DNA of 53,116 nucleotides from Oscillatoriales cyanobacterium (GTDB lineage Bacteria > Cyanobacteriota > Cyanobacteriia > Cyanobacteriales > Microcoleaceae), in NCBI GenBank assembly GCA_004292955.1, contig RDXX01000073.1, positions 1-53,116 of the forward strand. The letters are read 5' to 3'. Position 1 is the stretch's first letter, and each line of letters begins with the position of its first letter. Below the pieces are notes generated by a model that was not told the origin of the DNA, made no database searches, and worked only from the letters and a program-made list of their open reading frames with translations. The translations under genes were made by a program, and so were the position numbers. Of the stretch, positions 33,018-41,397 are shown in pieces.

Positions 33018-33641
33018 TTAGTTCGGCAAACCAGCAAGAAAAATCTTCTCTGCCGTTAATTTCAACTCTGGGAATGCCAGCGATTCAACTATGTCATTTC
33101 CCCGAAATTGGCTGATTTGATATTCCCCGTCAACCAACTGATAAACCGAGATAGTAGGTTGTTTCGGATTACCAATAAAGCGTCTGCCGCCCAAAGCAGC
33201 ATAATCCACAACCCAATATTCCGGGATACCCAATCTTTCATAATCAGCTACTTTAACCAGGTAATCATCTTGCCAGTTCGTACTGACAACCTCTACAGCC
33301 AATCGCACCGAAGATCCCATCGTGATGACGGATTCTTTTTTCCAGCGTGGTTCGTTTGCAAGTGCGGTTCTGTCTAGGACTATTACGTCTGGTTGATAAC
33401 CTGCTTCGTCACGGACGGGTTTAATTAGGCAATCACCAGGGATAAAGTAAGGCAATTGCAGCCGTCTGATTTCAAAATTGATTTCACTGGAAAGAAAACC
33501 CGTAACTTCCGAATGGTCGCCGGTTCCTAAAGGCATTTCAACAATTACTCCGTTGTGTAGTTCGTACTTATGGACAGAGTTCTCTGGATACCAGGCAACG
33601 AACTCATCAAACGTGATTGTTTTGGATATGGTTTGGATCAT
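33018..33641 (-). CDS. Uma2 family (DUF820) endonuclease-like protein, copy A
   Basis: A 207-residue PD-(D/E)XK-fold protein. It has the Uma2 pattern TFDEFVAWYPENSVHKYELHNGVIVEMPLGTG, YQPDVIVLDR (metal-binding Asp), RLAVEVVSTNWQDDYLVKVADYERLGIPEYWVVD (Glu-x-Val-Ser and Lys). Uma2 proteins are multicopy in cyanobacteria and their role is unknown; nuclease activity is predicted from fold. It is the last of three tandem copies on this strand and is almost identical in its second half to copy C. Confidence 0.88.
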   Translation of the reverse strand: MIQTISKTITFDEFVAWYPENSVHKYELHNGVIVEMPLGTGDHSEVTGFLSSEINFEIRRLQLPYFIPGDCLIKPVRDEAGYQPDVIVLDRTALANEPRWKKESVITMGSSVRLAVEVVSTNWQDDYLVKVADYERLGIPEYWVVDYAALGGRRFIGNPKQPTISVYQLVDGEYQISQFRGNDIVESLAFPELKLTAEKIFLAGLPN

Positions 33642-33751
33642 GTTGCGGTTTCCTCTGTCTGGTGATTAGTATGCGGAAAGCTAGAAGATTACACAATGTA
33701 CAAAGTACAATTTTTGATATTCTTTTAATATCCGATCGCCCCCCAGTCGTT

Positions 33752-34513
33752 CTAGCTCGGCTCGGTTGGAGGCAGACCGGCTCGAAAAATCACCTCGGTA
33801 GTCAACCTCAACTCTGGGAAAGCCAGCGATTCAACTATGTCATCGCCCTTAAACTGTTTTACCTGATACTCGCCGTCAACCAACTGGCAAACCGATAGTG
33901 TGGGTTGTTTGGGAGTACCGATGAACTTGCGGCCGCCCAAACCGAGGTAGTCCACAATCCAGTATTCGGGGATGCCCATTTCTTCGTAGTCGGCGAATTT
34001 GAGATGGTAATCGTCCCGCCAGTTGGTACTGACGACCTCTACAGCCAGTCGCACCGAAGACCCCATCGTGATGATGGATTCCCTATCCCAGCGCGGTTCT
34101 TTTGTGAGAGCTGCTTCGTCTAGGACAACTGCGTCTGGCAGGTAGCCCGCCTCGTTGCGGACGGGTTTGAGCAGGTAGTGGGCGGGGATAAAGCAAGGCA
34201 ATTTCAGTCGCCTGATTTCTGCGATGATTTCGTCCCTGGTTAAAGCTATAACGCGGCAATGGCGGCCAGTTCCTAAAGGCATTTCAACAATTACTCCATT
34301 ATGTAGTTCGTACTTATGGACAGAGTTCTCTGGATACCAAGCAACGAACTCATCAAACGTGATTGTTTCATTGACAAATTGGACTGTAGCTGATGTGAGT
34401 CCGATCGCCCGTCCTGACAGAACAGCACTTGGTACAAAACGCAGATTTGTTAAAAAATTGGGGTTGTTTTGTACCCCATTTGATATCCTTTTGATACCGA
34501 TCGCCTTATTCAT
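33752..34513 (-). CDS. Uma2 family (DUF820) endonuclease-like protein, copy B, with an N-terminal extension
   Basis: A 253-residue member of the same family. It has about 45 additional N-terminal residues (MNKAIGIKRISNGVQNN...) before the shared TFDEFVAWYPENS block. Metal-site residues are kept: YLPDAVVLDE, RLAVEVVSTNWRDDYHLKFADYEEMGIPEYWIVD. The central and C-terminal parts are the most diverged of the three. It starts one base after the stop of copy C. The extension may be non-natural if translation begins further in, for example at a GTG near NETITFDEF. Confidence 0.85.
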   Translation of the reverse strand: MNKAIGIKRISNGVQNNPNFLTNLRFVPSAVLSGRAIGLTSATVQFVNETITFDEFVAWYPENSVHKYELHNGVIVEMPLGTGRHCRVIALTRDEIIAEIRRLKLPCFIPAHYLLKPVRNEAGYLPDAVVLDEAALTKEPRWDRESIITMGSSVRLAVEVVSTNWRDDYHLKFADYEEMGIPEYWIVDYLGLGGRKFIGTPKQPTLSVCQLVDGEYQVKQFKGDDIVESLAFPELRLTTEVIFRAGLPPTEPS

Positions 34514-34514
34514 T

Positions 34515-35147
34515 CTAACTTGGCTCGGTTGCAGGCAGACCAGCCCGAAAAATCTGTTCTGCCGTTAATTTCAACTCTGGGAATGCCAGCGACTCAACTA
34601 TGTCATCTCCCCGAAACTGGCTGATTTGATATTCCCCGTCAACCAACTGGTAAACCGAGATAGTAGGTTGTTTCGGATTGCCAATGAAGCGTCTGCCGCC
34701 CAAAGCAGCATAATCCACAACCCAATATTCCAGGATACCCAATCTTTCATAATCAGCTACTTTAACCAGGTAATCATCTTGCCAGTTCGTGCTGACAACC
34801 TCTACAGCCAATCGCACCGAAGACCCCATCGTGATGATAGATTCTTTTTTCCAGCGTGGTTCATTTGCAAGTGCGGTTCTGTCTAGGACTATTACGTCTG
34901 GCTGATAACCTGCTTCGTCACGGGAAAGCTTGAGTAGGCAGTCACCTGGAATTGAGTAGGGTAATTCACGACGGTCAATTTCAACTGCTAGTTTTGAGTG
35001 TATAAAACCCGTAACTTCCGAATGGTCGCCGGTTCCTAAAGGCATTTCAACAATTACTCCATTATGTAGTTCGTACTTATGGACAGAGTTCTCTGGATAC
35101 CAAGCAACGAACTCATCAAACGTGATTGTTGTATGCGGAAAGCTCAA
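34515..35147 (-). CDS. Uma2 family (DUF820) endonuclease-like protein, copy C
   Basis: A 210-residue first copy of the tandem set (MSFPHTTITFDEFVAWYPENS). It keeps the same active-site pattern and differs from copy A mainly in the stretch SKLAVEIDRRELPYSIPGDCLLKLSRDE. Copies A and C are near-identical over most of their second half at DNA level, while B differs, which implies recent duplication or gene conversion. It is 384 bases downstream of mysD on the same strand, separated by strong palindromes. Confidence 0.87.
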   Translation of the reverse strand: MSFPHTTITFDEFVAWYPENSVHKYELHNGVIVEMPLGTGDHSEVTGFIHSKLAVEIDRRELPYSIPGDCLLKLSRDEAGYQPDVIVLDRTALANEPRWKKESIITMGSSVRLAVEVVSTNWQDDYLVKVADYERLGILEYWVVDYAALGGRRFIGNPKQPTISVYQLVDGEYQISQFRGDDIVESLAFPELKLTAEQIFRAGLPATEPS

Positions 35148-35531
35148 ATATTACACAAGAGTTACTCGTATCAATATCAGTAACTCTTGACATAGGAAGT
35201 GAAGTCTGCTATAGTCTCGTGTCCATAATATCAAAATACCGATCGCGCCGATCGACTAAATCAAAAATCAGTATTTAGTTGACCCCCAGAAAGTAGGGTG
35301 CGTCGCTGGCAAATTTTTCCGTAATCTCCCTCCCATAATCTCATGGCGACGCACCGCCGTGATTGTCAGGTGCGTCGCCATGAGATTGTCGCTGTGCGTT
35401 GAATTAGTCGATCGCGACGCACCCTACAGAAACTGTATTATGGCTCAAGAAATTAGGAGACGGCAGTGCCGTGTCCCTACCCACAATAATACTGTAGGGA
35501 CACGGCATTGCCGTCTCCTCTATATCATTCC
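35148..35531. repeat. Double nested palindrome and GGAGACGGCAGTGCC hairpin downstream of mysD
   Basis: Positions 35294-35428 hold an outer pair GTAGGGTGCGTCGC / GCGACGCACCCTAC enclosing an inner pair AATCTCATGGCGACGCACC / GGTGCGTCGCCATGAGATT. Then 35456-35518 is a hairpin with 25-base arms (GGAGACGGCAGTGCCGTGTC... and its complement, one mismatch). The second hairpin is 14 bases from the mysD stop and probably ends the mys transcript. Two more copies lie at 38685-38748 and 38791-38854. Confidence 0.75.
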
Positions 35532-36569
35532 TTAGTTATTTGGGATTTTACATAAAGCATTTTGCAACATACTTTCAAAAAAAGTATCCAGAGAAGTTCC
35601 CGATGCTTTCGTCATCGCAGAAAGTACACTTTTCTGAGCAAAAGAACAGTAAAGCCCCGCTTCCAAAAACCAAGGTTTTCCCTGCGGATCGATGCGAAAA
35701 TCAAATAAACTATAGTGGCGACAACCCAAAGCTATATGAGATTTTCTGGCCATATCCCAAACTCTCTCAGTTGCCGAATCGCTGATGTCAACTATCCACG
35801 ATTTGGTACTATCTTTAGCGGCATAACCCAAGCTGCCATCGTCATTTTGTTTCAGCTTATCGGCATAACTCCGAATCGGCATTGTATCGGCATCTAGAGC
35901 ATATTCTTCTAGTGGCAAACAGACTAACTCGCCTGCTTTGACGATGATTCCACAGCGAACTTCTCTACCCAATTCAATGAATTTTTCTACTAGCACTTCA
36001 TCTGAATGAGTCAATGCTTTCTGCAAAGCTGCATCATAGTCAGCAGCATTTTTCACGAAAGCCACTCCAATGGAATTATCACTATTCACTGGCTTAAGTA
36101 CGATCGGGAAATCAATCAAAGTTCGATCGCCCGCACGGACAACTTCTCCCAACGGTACACTTACCCCAGCGGCTGCTACCACTGCTTTAGTCCTCGCTTT
36201 GTCAGCCACCAGCGCCATTAACTCTGCGGGATTACCCACATAAGGAATATTCAGCAGATCGAACAAGCTGCGGTATTGAGTCATGCCTGGGATGCAAAAC
36301 ATCTGGGGGATCATTACATCAATTTGGAGGTCGGTCAGCACCTGCACAGCGCCCGCTAAAGACATGGGATGAGCGGCCTCGATCGCACTTTTATCGAGAG
36401 ATGTCGGAAAACGCCAGGTGCGATCGGGAGAAACATAGGCAATATGAAATTCATACAGTGCTGAATTAGCCGTATTCTCCAAACAATCTTGAGCATAAAG
36501 GCGCGACAAATCACAGTAAAAATCACTGACTGCCGATCCAACTAAATGCAAAACTCGTAATACTGACAT
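35532..36569 (-). CDS. mysD: MysD, D-Ala-D-Ala ligase-like enzyme of mycosporine-like amino acid synthesis
   Basis: A 345-residue ATP-grasp ligase. The ATG at 36569 is preferred because GGAGGAG lies just upstream, inside the end of mysC, and the start is only 2 bases after the mysC stop. D-Ala-D-Ala ligase motifs are present: PYVGNPAELMALVADKARTKAVVAAAGVSVP, FPIVLKPVNSDNSIGVAFV, VLVEKFIELGREVRCGII and FDFRIDPQGKPWFLEAGLYCSF. In other cyanobacteria MysD couples an amino acid (for example serine or threonine) to mycosporine-glycine, giving shinorine- or porphyra-334-type compounds. Context makes this assignment strong. Confidence 0.9.
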   Translation of the reverse strand: MSVLRVLHLVGSAVSDFYCDLSRLYAQDCLENTANSALYEFHIAYVSPDRTWRFPTSLDKSAIEAAHPMSLAGAVQVLTDLQIDVMIPQMFCIPGMTQYRSLFDLLNIPYVGNPAELMALVADKARTKAVVAAAGVSVPLGEVVRAGDRTLIDFPIVLKPVNSDNSIGVAFVKNAADYDAALQKALTHSDEVLVEKFIELGREVRCGIIVKAGELVCLPLEEYALDADTMPIRSYADKLKQNDDGSLGYAAKDSTKSWIVDISDSATERVWDMARKSHIALGCRHYSLFDFRIDPQGKPWFLEAGLYCSFAQKSVLSAMTKASGTSLDTFFESMLQNALCKIPNN

Positions 36570-36571
36570 AC

Positions 36572-37984
36572 TCAATCTCCTCCTATTTCCACAAGTTTGC
36601 CAATATTAAAATCAATCCGAATCCACTCTTTCGGCTTCTGCAAATTGCCCCATAATAACAATGGGATTTGCCAATGATGCACCATCAAAAATGGTAATGG
36701 ATCGTTCCAATCGAAGATGGCATCTTTACCTTGGGCGATAATTTGTAACCGCTCAGAAACTAGCTTTGGCGACGACAAATTAGTCACCAATCGCCAAATT
36801 TCGTGGTAAATCCAGTAAGTCGGGCGGCTAGATGCCAAGGGCTGCACAGTTTGTGGTAAAGAGTCGCGATCTAAATAAGCCTTCGCGACATCGGGATGGT
36901 TATAAAACATCGTGATGGCTGAATGGGTGCGGGGATTACATTCGATCGCATAAATCTGTCCATCATCCGCCGCCTGAATGAAATCAAAGGAAACTTGTCC
37001 AGTCAAATTGAGGCTTTTGGCAAACTGACGAATCCAATTTTCGATGTCTGGGCGATCGACATTTTCATAGTTTACCTGAAATGCTGATGATTCACAGCAA
37101 CAGTGCAACTGAATATGACCATCACGGATTGTACTGTGAGTGCAGAACTCTTGTCCCGGAATATACTCTTGCATAATCCAAGGTTTACTCTCGGAAATTG
37201 GTAAAGAGTTGACAAAAGTGGCAGTTTCGGCTGGGGTTTTGCACGGTAATTTAGTGAGATCTAATCTGCGAATAGAATCGTAGGGAATACTTTTGATAAT
37301 GTATTTGCGCTGTGCACCAGTGAAGTCAAAATCAATTACTTGCTGGGGATTTGTAATTAGGTAAGACTTCGGAACTCGCAGCCCCAAGGCTTCCGCAGCG
37401 GCGGCAAATGTATATTTATCATCCAATCTTTGCAGCATTTCGACATCTACGTGCATTACCGTACAGTGGGGAGAAAGTACGCTTTGGACTTCGGCATCGT
37501 AGTAACTGGCGACTGGACTACAAACGGGCACGTAAACATTAACTCCCTCTTGTTGGACGATTTTTAAGAGTGCTTGCGGGTATTCCTCTGTCTGGGGATT
37601 TGGTACTGTATAAAAGCGATCGACTGCCCAAGAGTAACGATGACCGGTTAGCCAGTATTTCTCAGTTTCTATCAAAATTACCCGATGACCGGCCTTGTGG
37701 AACGATCGGGCTAGCTGTAATGCCTTAGTCATCTTGCCGCCACTGATCAAAATCGTTTGCGGATTGGTTGCGGGCGATCGAGACTGGAACGGTTTGATGA
37801 TGATGAATCTCAGCAATGCCACCATTGTCAAAGTTAGATTCAGGGGCATTACTAATAGCAATAATGTCAGAGTTGCTATGGTTTTAATTGCTGTTTGGAA
37901 TCCCATACTTCCCACTTTTATTTCTGGTTCAGATGGCATCGTTGCAACTGAATTTGTTTTCATAATAATTTTCTGGTATGACAT
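36572..37984 (-). CDS. mysC: MysC, ATP-grasp ligase making mycosporine-glycine
   Basis: A 470-residue protein with a hydrophobic N-terminal anchor (IKTIATLTLLLLVMPLNLTLTMVALLRFIII). An ATP-grasp core follows: TILISGGKMTKALQLARSFHKAGHRVILIE, KYTFAAAAEALGLRVPKSYL, RKYIIKSIPYDSIRRLDL, VSFDFIQAADDGQIYAIECNPRTHSAITMFYN. MysC joins glycine to 4-deoxygadusol, which MysA and MysB provide. A start at 37963 (MKTNSVATMPSEPEI) is possible. It is translationally coupled to mysD and separated from mysB by the mazEF pair. Confidence 0.9.
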   Translation of the reverse strand: MSYQKIIMKTNSVATMPSEPEIKVGSMGFQTAIKTIATLTLLLLVMPLNLTLTMVALLRFIIIKPFQSRSPATNPQTILISGGKMTKALQLARSFHKAGHRVILIETEKYWLTGHRYSWAVDRFYTVPNPQTEEYPQALLKIVQQEGVNVYVPVCSPVASYYDAEVQSVLSPHCTVMHVDVEMLQRLDDKYTFAAAAEALGLRVPKSYLITNPQQVIDFDFTGAQRKYIIKSIPYDSIRRLDLTKLPCKTPAETATFVNSLPISESKPWIMQEYIPGQEFCTHSTIRDGHIQLHCCCESSAFQVNYENVDRPDIENWIRQFAKSLNLTGQVSFDFIQAADDGQIYAIECNPRTHSAITMFYNHPDVAKAYLDRDSLPQTVQPLASSRPTYWIYHEIWRLVTNLSSPKLVSERLQIIAQGKDAIFDWNDPLPFLMVHHWQIPLLLWGNLQKPKEWIRIDFNIGKLVEIGGD

Positions 37985-38074
37985 ACTAACGGGAGATCCC
38001 TACTTTTAAAATATACTCGTAGGGGGAAGCCTTCCGGCAGTAAATCTCTGGTTCTGACGAATTAATTCTCTATG

Positions 38075-38413
38075 TTAATCGACATCTAAATGCAGTTTTA
38101 GAGCAATATTTACAAGCTGCATAATTTCCTCATTCAAACTTCCCACTGCATCGCTGGTAATTCGCTGTTTAGAAATTGTCCGTATTTGCTGTGCTTGCAC
38201 TTTAGAAGATTTGGATAAACCGCTATCCTCTGGATTTAGCAATACCTCGAAAGGGTAGATACGGGTTATATTCGAGGTAATTGGTAGAATTGTAACTGTA
38301 TTGGCGGCACGGTTATTAGCATCATTGCTTACCACCAATACGGGACGGCGTTTGTCTATCTCAGAACCAACCGTAGGACTGAGATTCGCGTAGTAAATTT
38401 CACCACGTTTCAT
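38075..38413 (-). CDS. mazF: MazF/PemK family mRNA-interferase toxin
   Basis: A 112-residue toxin. It has the MazF fold signature KRGEIYYANLSPTVGSEIDKRRPVLVVSND, then NTVTILPITSNI, SSKVQAQQIRTISKQRI with the conserved Q and R, and a final EEIMQLVNIALKLHL. MazF cuts mRNA at short sequence motifs when its antitoxin is lost. It overlaps the antitoxin gene by 14 bases, as is usual. The pair lies between mysC and mysB on the same strand, so it is embedded in the sunscreen operon. Confidence 0.9.
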   Translation of the reverse strand: MKRGEIYYANLSPTVGSEIDKRRPVLVVSNDANNRAANTVTILPITSNITRIYPFEVLLNPEDSGLSKSSKVQAQQIRTISKQRITSDAVGSLNEEIMQLVNIALKLHLDVD

Positions 38414-38624
38414 CTGTTAATCCATCGGCAACCGTTAAATCCCAAACGGAGTCTACTTCACTAGATGCTTGTCGGTAAGCAGATTCTAGTTCTTGATTCC
38501 TCAACAATTCTAAAGCTAATTCAATTACTTTGGATGGCGATTTGCATCCTTTAGCAATTTTGTAGCTTTCAATGAACTGTAGTAGTGATTGTGGTAGGGA
38601 AATTGATATTTCTTTAGCTTGCAT
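38400..38624 (-). CDS. mazE: MazE-like ribbon-helix-helix antitoxin
   Basis: A 74-residue antitoxin. EISISLPQSLLQFIESYKIAKGCKSPSKVIELALELLRNQELESAYRQ gives a ribbon-helix-helix domain that should bind its own promoter. The tail VDSVWDLTVADGLTDETW should wrap the toxin. It is transcribed before mazF. The region upstream (38625-38684) is AT-rich and could be an autoregulated promoter that also serves mysC and mysD; this is an inference. Confidence 0.88.
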   Translation of the reverse strand: MQAKEISISLPQSLLQFIESYKIAKGCKSPSKVIELALELLRNQELESAYRQASSEVDSVWDLTVADGLTDETW

Positions 38625-38684
38625 TATCTTAGCAATTGGTAATTACAAAGATTTCTACTTAACTATAGCATAAGCAGTAAATCA

Positions 38685-38854
38685 GGAGACGGCAGTGCCG
38701 TTTCCCTACCTGATTATTTTGGGGTAGGGACACGGCATTGCCGTCTCCTCATTAATGTTGCTGTCTCCTCATTAATGTTGCCGGAAATCAGGATACGGCA
38801 GTGCCGTTTCCCTACAATATTATTTTGGGGTAGGGACACGGCATTGCCGTCTCC
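38685..38854. repeat. Two GGAGACGGCAGTGCC palindromes between mysB and mazE
   Basis: Hairpins at 38685-38748 and 38791-38854 have the same arms as the one after mysD (GG-A-(G/T)-ACGGCAGTGCCGT... with complements ending CCGTCTCC). Between them the string CTCCTCATTAATGTTG occurs twice. The second hairpin is 12 bases from the mysB stop, so it may terminate or weaken transcription of the mysA-mysB part. Confidence 0.75.
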
Positions 38855-38866
38855 TTATTAATTTTG

Positions 38867-39670
38867 CTAAACGCGCCGAATCAAGGTAATCCCATCTCTC
38901 AATGGCACTAACACCTGCTCTACGCGCGGATCGTCAACTACAGCCTGGTTGAATTTAGCGATCGCAATTCCGTTAGCAGTAGCAGTATCCGACAAATAGG
39001 GCTGTCCCTGCATCAGAGTATTATCGGCACAAATCAAGCCATTGGGCGCCAACAAACCAGTCGTCAGAAGTAAGTCGAGATAATCTGTGTATCCACCTTT
39101 ATCAGCATCGATAAACACTAAATCGAACACTTCTCCAGCAGCAGCCAATTGTTTCATGGTTTCTAAAGCCGGTGCCACCTTCACTGATATTTTGTGGCCA
39201 GCAGTCGATTCGTCGAAACACTTCTGGGCAAATTCAGCGACGTAAGCATCGACTTCGCAGGCTACCACTTCTCCATCAACCGGCAGGGCTTCAGCCATCG
39301 CTAGTGCTGAGTAGCCAGTAAACATCCCGATTTCCAGCACGCGCTGTGCCTTCGTCAGATGGACGAGAAATTTGAGCATTTGCCCTTCCACATGGCCGGA
39401 GAGCATCTCTTGTTCCAAGTGGCGCACTGTCTCGCCGTCGGAGAATCGCTTACTCCAATCTTCTGATTGGGTGCGCTTGACTAAGGTGGCTAATGCCGGA
39501 GATTCGGCTGTGGTACAAAGGTTCAGGTAAGGATCGAGACCATTTGCCAACTCATAGGCTTGTTGTAATTCTGCCTTGAAAGCTGAATCGATCGCATCTT
39601 GAGACTCTACCTGCTGGACTAGACTTTCGAGTTTAGCCGCTAGAATCCCAACTGGGGTAACAGGTCTCAT
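38867..39670 (-). CDS. mysB: MysB, O-methyltransferase of mycosporine-like amino acid synthesis
   Basis: A 267-residue class I SAM-dependent O-methyltransferase. KAQRVLEIGMFTGYSALAMAEALP is the SAM-binding motif I. VVACEVDAYVAEFAQKCF and FDLVFIDADKGGYTDYLDLLLTTGLLAPNGLICADN carry the metal-binding, catechol-O-methyltransferase-like residues. MysB methylates the product of MysA to give 4-deoxygadusol. The gene starts 2 bases after the mysA stop, so the two are tightly coupled. Confidence 0.93.
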   Translation of the reverse strand: MRPVTPVGILAAKLESLVQQVESQDAIDSAFKAELQQAYELANGLDPYLNLCTTAESPALATLVKRTQSEDWSKRFSDGETVRHLEQEMLSGHVEGQMLKFLVHLTKAQRVLEIGMFTGYSALAMAEALPVDGEVVACEVDAYVAEFAQKCFDESTAGHKISVKVAPALETMKQLAAAGEVFDLVFIDADKGGYTDYLDLLLTTGLLAPNGLICADNTLMQGQPYLSDTATANGIAIAKFNQAVVDDPRVEQVLVPLRDGITLIRRV

Positions 39671-39672
39671 CT

Positions 39673-40911
39673 TTATACCCCTGCTGTGGAACGAGTTCCA
39701 ACTTTGTTCAGTACCACATACATATTCTCGCCATCGCCATTGCGTGGGTAGCCATGACAGATTTTTTGATGCACCGCTAGGGCTTCATCTAACTCAGTCC
39801 GAGTCAAATCATTCATGAAAAAGCAGTCACCAATGGGGCATGGAGCCGCCGCACGTTGGAGACCGTCACGGGTACGGGCGATGGATGTTGTTGCTTTCCA
39901 GAGCAATTCTGATGTAAGATGAGGGCTATCAATTGCTAGTCCGAGGCGACTCATTAATCCTAGGATGCGATCGCGCGAGGCGATCGAAATGTAGCCCCGT
40001 TGTTGAGCAATAGTCGCTGAAAAAGCCATATCGATGGCGACACTATGGCCGTGGAACATCGGAATTTCCGGTGTTAGTTCCAGCGTCGGACTCCAAGTGT
40101 GACCATAGGCAATCACTCGATCCAAATCTAGCTCGTGCAGGTTTGGTACTTCTAAGGCTAGCATTGATTGAATCGCATTGTAGGTTAAGCGATGCGCCAC
40201 TTCTCGCAGTTCTGATGTGCCATCTAGATACCCAAAGTGGCTGTGCAGCAATGCTTCGCCGTAGTTTTCCAACAATTCAAAGATTTCTTTGTTGCCAACA
40301 ACCGCGATCTTAATTAACTCTGCCATGCCGTTGCGTATTTGGTCGATCGGCAGAGTTTTCAGGAAGGAGAAATCTAAAATTACTTTCTGCGAAGCATGGT
40401 AAGCACCGAGGCGGTTTTTTAGTTTACCGTGATTCACAGCTACCTTGATCGCCACACTCGCATCAATCAGCCCAATTAGGGTTGTTGGTACGCGAATGTA
40501 GTTAGTCCGACGGCGATAGGAGGAGCAGGCAAAACCTGTTACGTCAGTAGTCAATCCACCACCAACCACCAATACAGGTTCTTTCCGCACCAGTCCGAAA
40601 TCAACAAAGGCATCTATGATGCTTTCAAAGGTGGTTAAGGTTTTATCTGGTTCCTTGATACTCACTGGAAAGACGGTTAAATCTATCTCGTGATACTGGA
40701 AGTAAGAGTGCATCTGCTTGCCGTACAAACCATACACTGTCTGGTCTACAACCATTAGACAGCGACCAAATTGCCGATAGCTATCCGCAATTTCTGGATT
40801 TTCGAGTTTGAAAGCGCCATCTACATAGAGTAGACTGAAATCAATTTTTTCGTACCCTTCAATGTGAAAAGCGCGATCGGTAGCTGTAAACGTAGCTTGA
40901 ATGTCACCCAT
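39673..40911 (-). CDS. mysA: MysA, dehydroquinate-synthase-like enzyme (desmethyl-4-deoxygadusol synthase)
   Basis: A 412-residue member of the sugar-phosphate cyclase / dehydroquinate synthase family. It has the NAD-binding EPVLVVGGGLTTDVTGFACSSYRRRTNYIRVPTTLIGLIDASVAIKVAVNHGKLKNRLGAYH. The metal-site histidines are in AYGHTWSPTLE and MFHGHSVAIDMA. MysA turns sedoheptulose 7-phosphate (or an intermediate shared with the shikimate route) into desmethyl-4-deoxygadusol. It is the first gene of the cluster, followed directly by mysB. Together with mysC and mysD this is a complete MAA pathway. Confidence 0.94.
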   Translation of the reverse strand: MGDIQATFTATDRAFHIEGYEKIDFSLLYVDGAFKLENPEIADSYRQFGRCLMVVDQTVYGLYGKQMHSYFQYHEIDLTVFPVSIKEPDKTLTTFESIIDAFVDFGLVRKEPVLVVGGGLTTDVTGFACSSYRRRTNYIRVPTTLIGLIDASVAIKVAVNHGKLKNRLGAYHASQKVILDFSFLKTLPIDQIRNGMAELIKIAVVGNKEIFELLENYGEALLHSHFGYLDGTSELREVAHRLTYNAIQSMLALEVPNLHELDLDRVIAYGHTWSPTLELTPEIPMFHGHSVAIDMAFSATIAQQRGYISIASRDRILGLMSRLGLAIDSPHLTSELLWKATTSIARTRDGLQRAAAPCPIGDCFFMNDLTRTELDEALAVHQKICHGYPRNGDGENMYVVLNKVGTRSTAGV

Positions 40912-41397
40912 AAATTTTTTTCACTTTCATGTTGGTAAGTAACTGTAAGTATCCGGGCGAACCTCAAAATTATCAATCCCTTTGTTGGTAAGCTTCCTAG
41001 GTATTAACTGGACAAATTAATTATTTAATATTACGTTAACAATTGACCTGAAAGTTCACTTTCAAACCTGTTTGTTAAGAATACGTTAAATACTGTTTGT
41101 ACAGCATTTGTACTGAAAGCCATCCTAGGATCGAGTTGAGACGGCCTCAATGCTTACACAAAACTTAACATAACGAATTTCTCATATTTGTGCAACCAAA
41201 TTTAGATAAATCTCATAAAACTGTTGAGGAATATTAGATAATGGGCGATTTTTAGTTAAAAAATTTACAGATAAATCAGTATTTGAGGGAGTTTATGTAT
41301 TCTAGGATACTCAGTAAGCCAAAAGGGCGATCGCGATTGACAATAAATGTATAAAATTATACTGAAAATTCAGGGAGTGTTTTAAAGTCAATTCAGC
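40912..41397 (-). promoter_or_regulatory. Upstream region of the mysA-mysB operon with operator-like motifs
   Basis: 486 AT-rich bases without a gene. TGAAAGT-TC-ACTTTCA (41049-41064) is a perfect 7-bp inverted repeat about 140 bases before mysA. TACGTTAA occurs at 41032-41039 and 41082-41089. TTTGTAC occurs at 41096-41102 and 41107-41113, an 11-base spacing that equals one helical turn. These are candidate regulator sites; no sigma-70-like promoter could be fixed with confidence. Confidence 0.45.
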
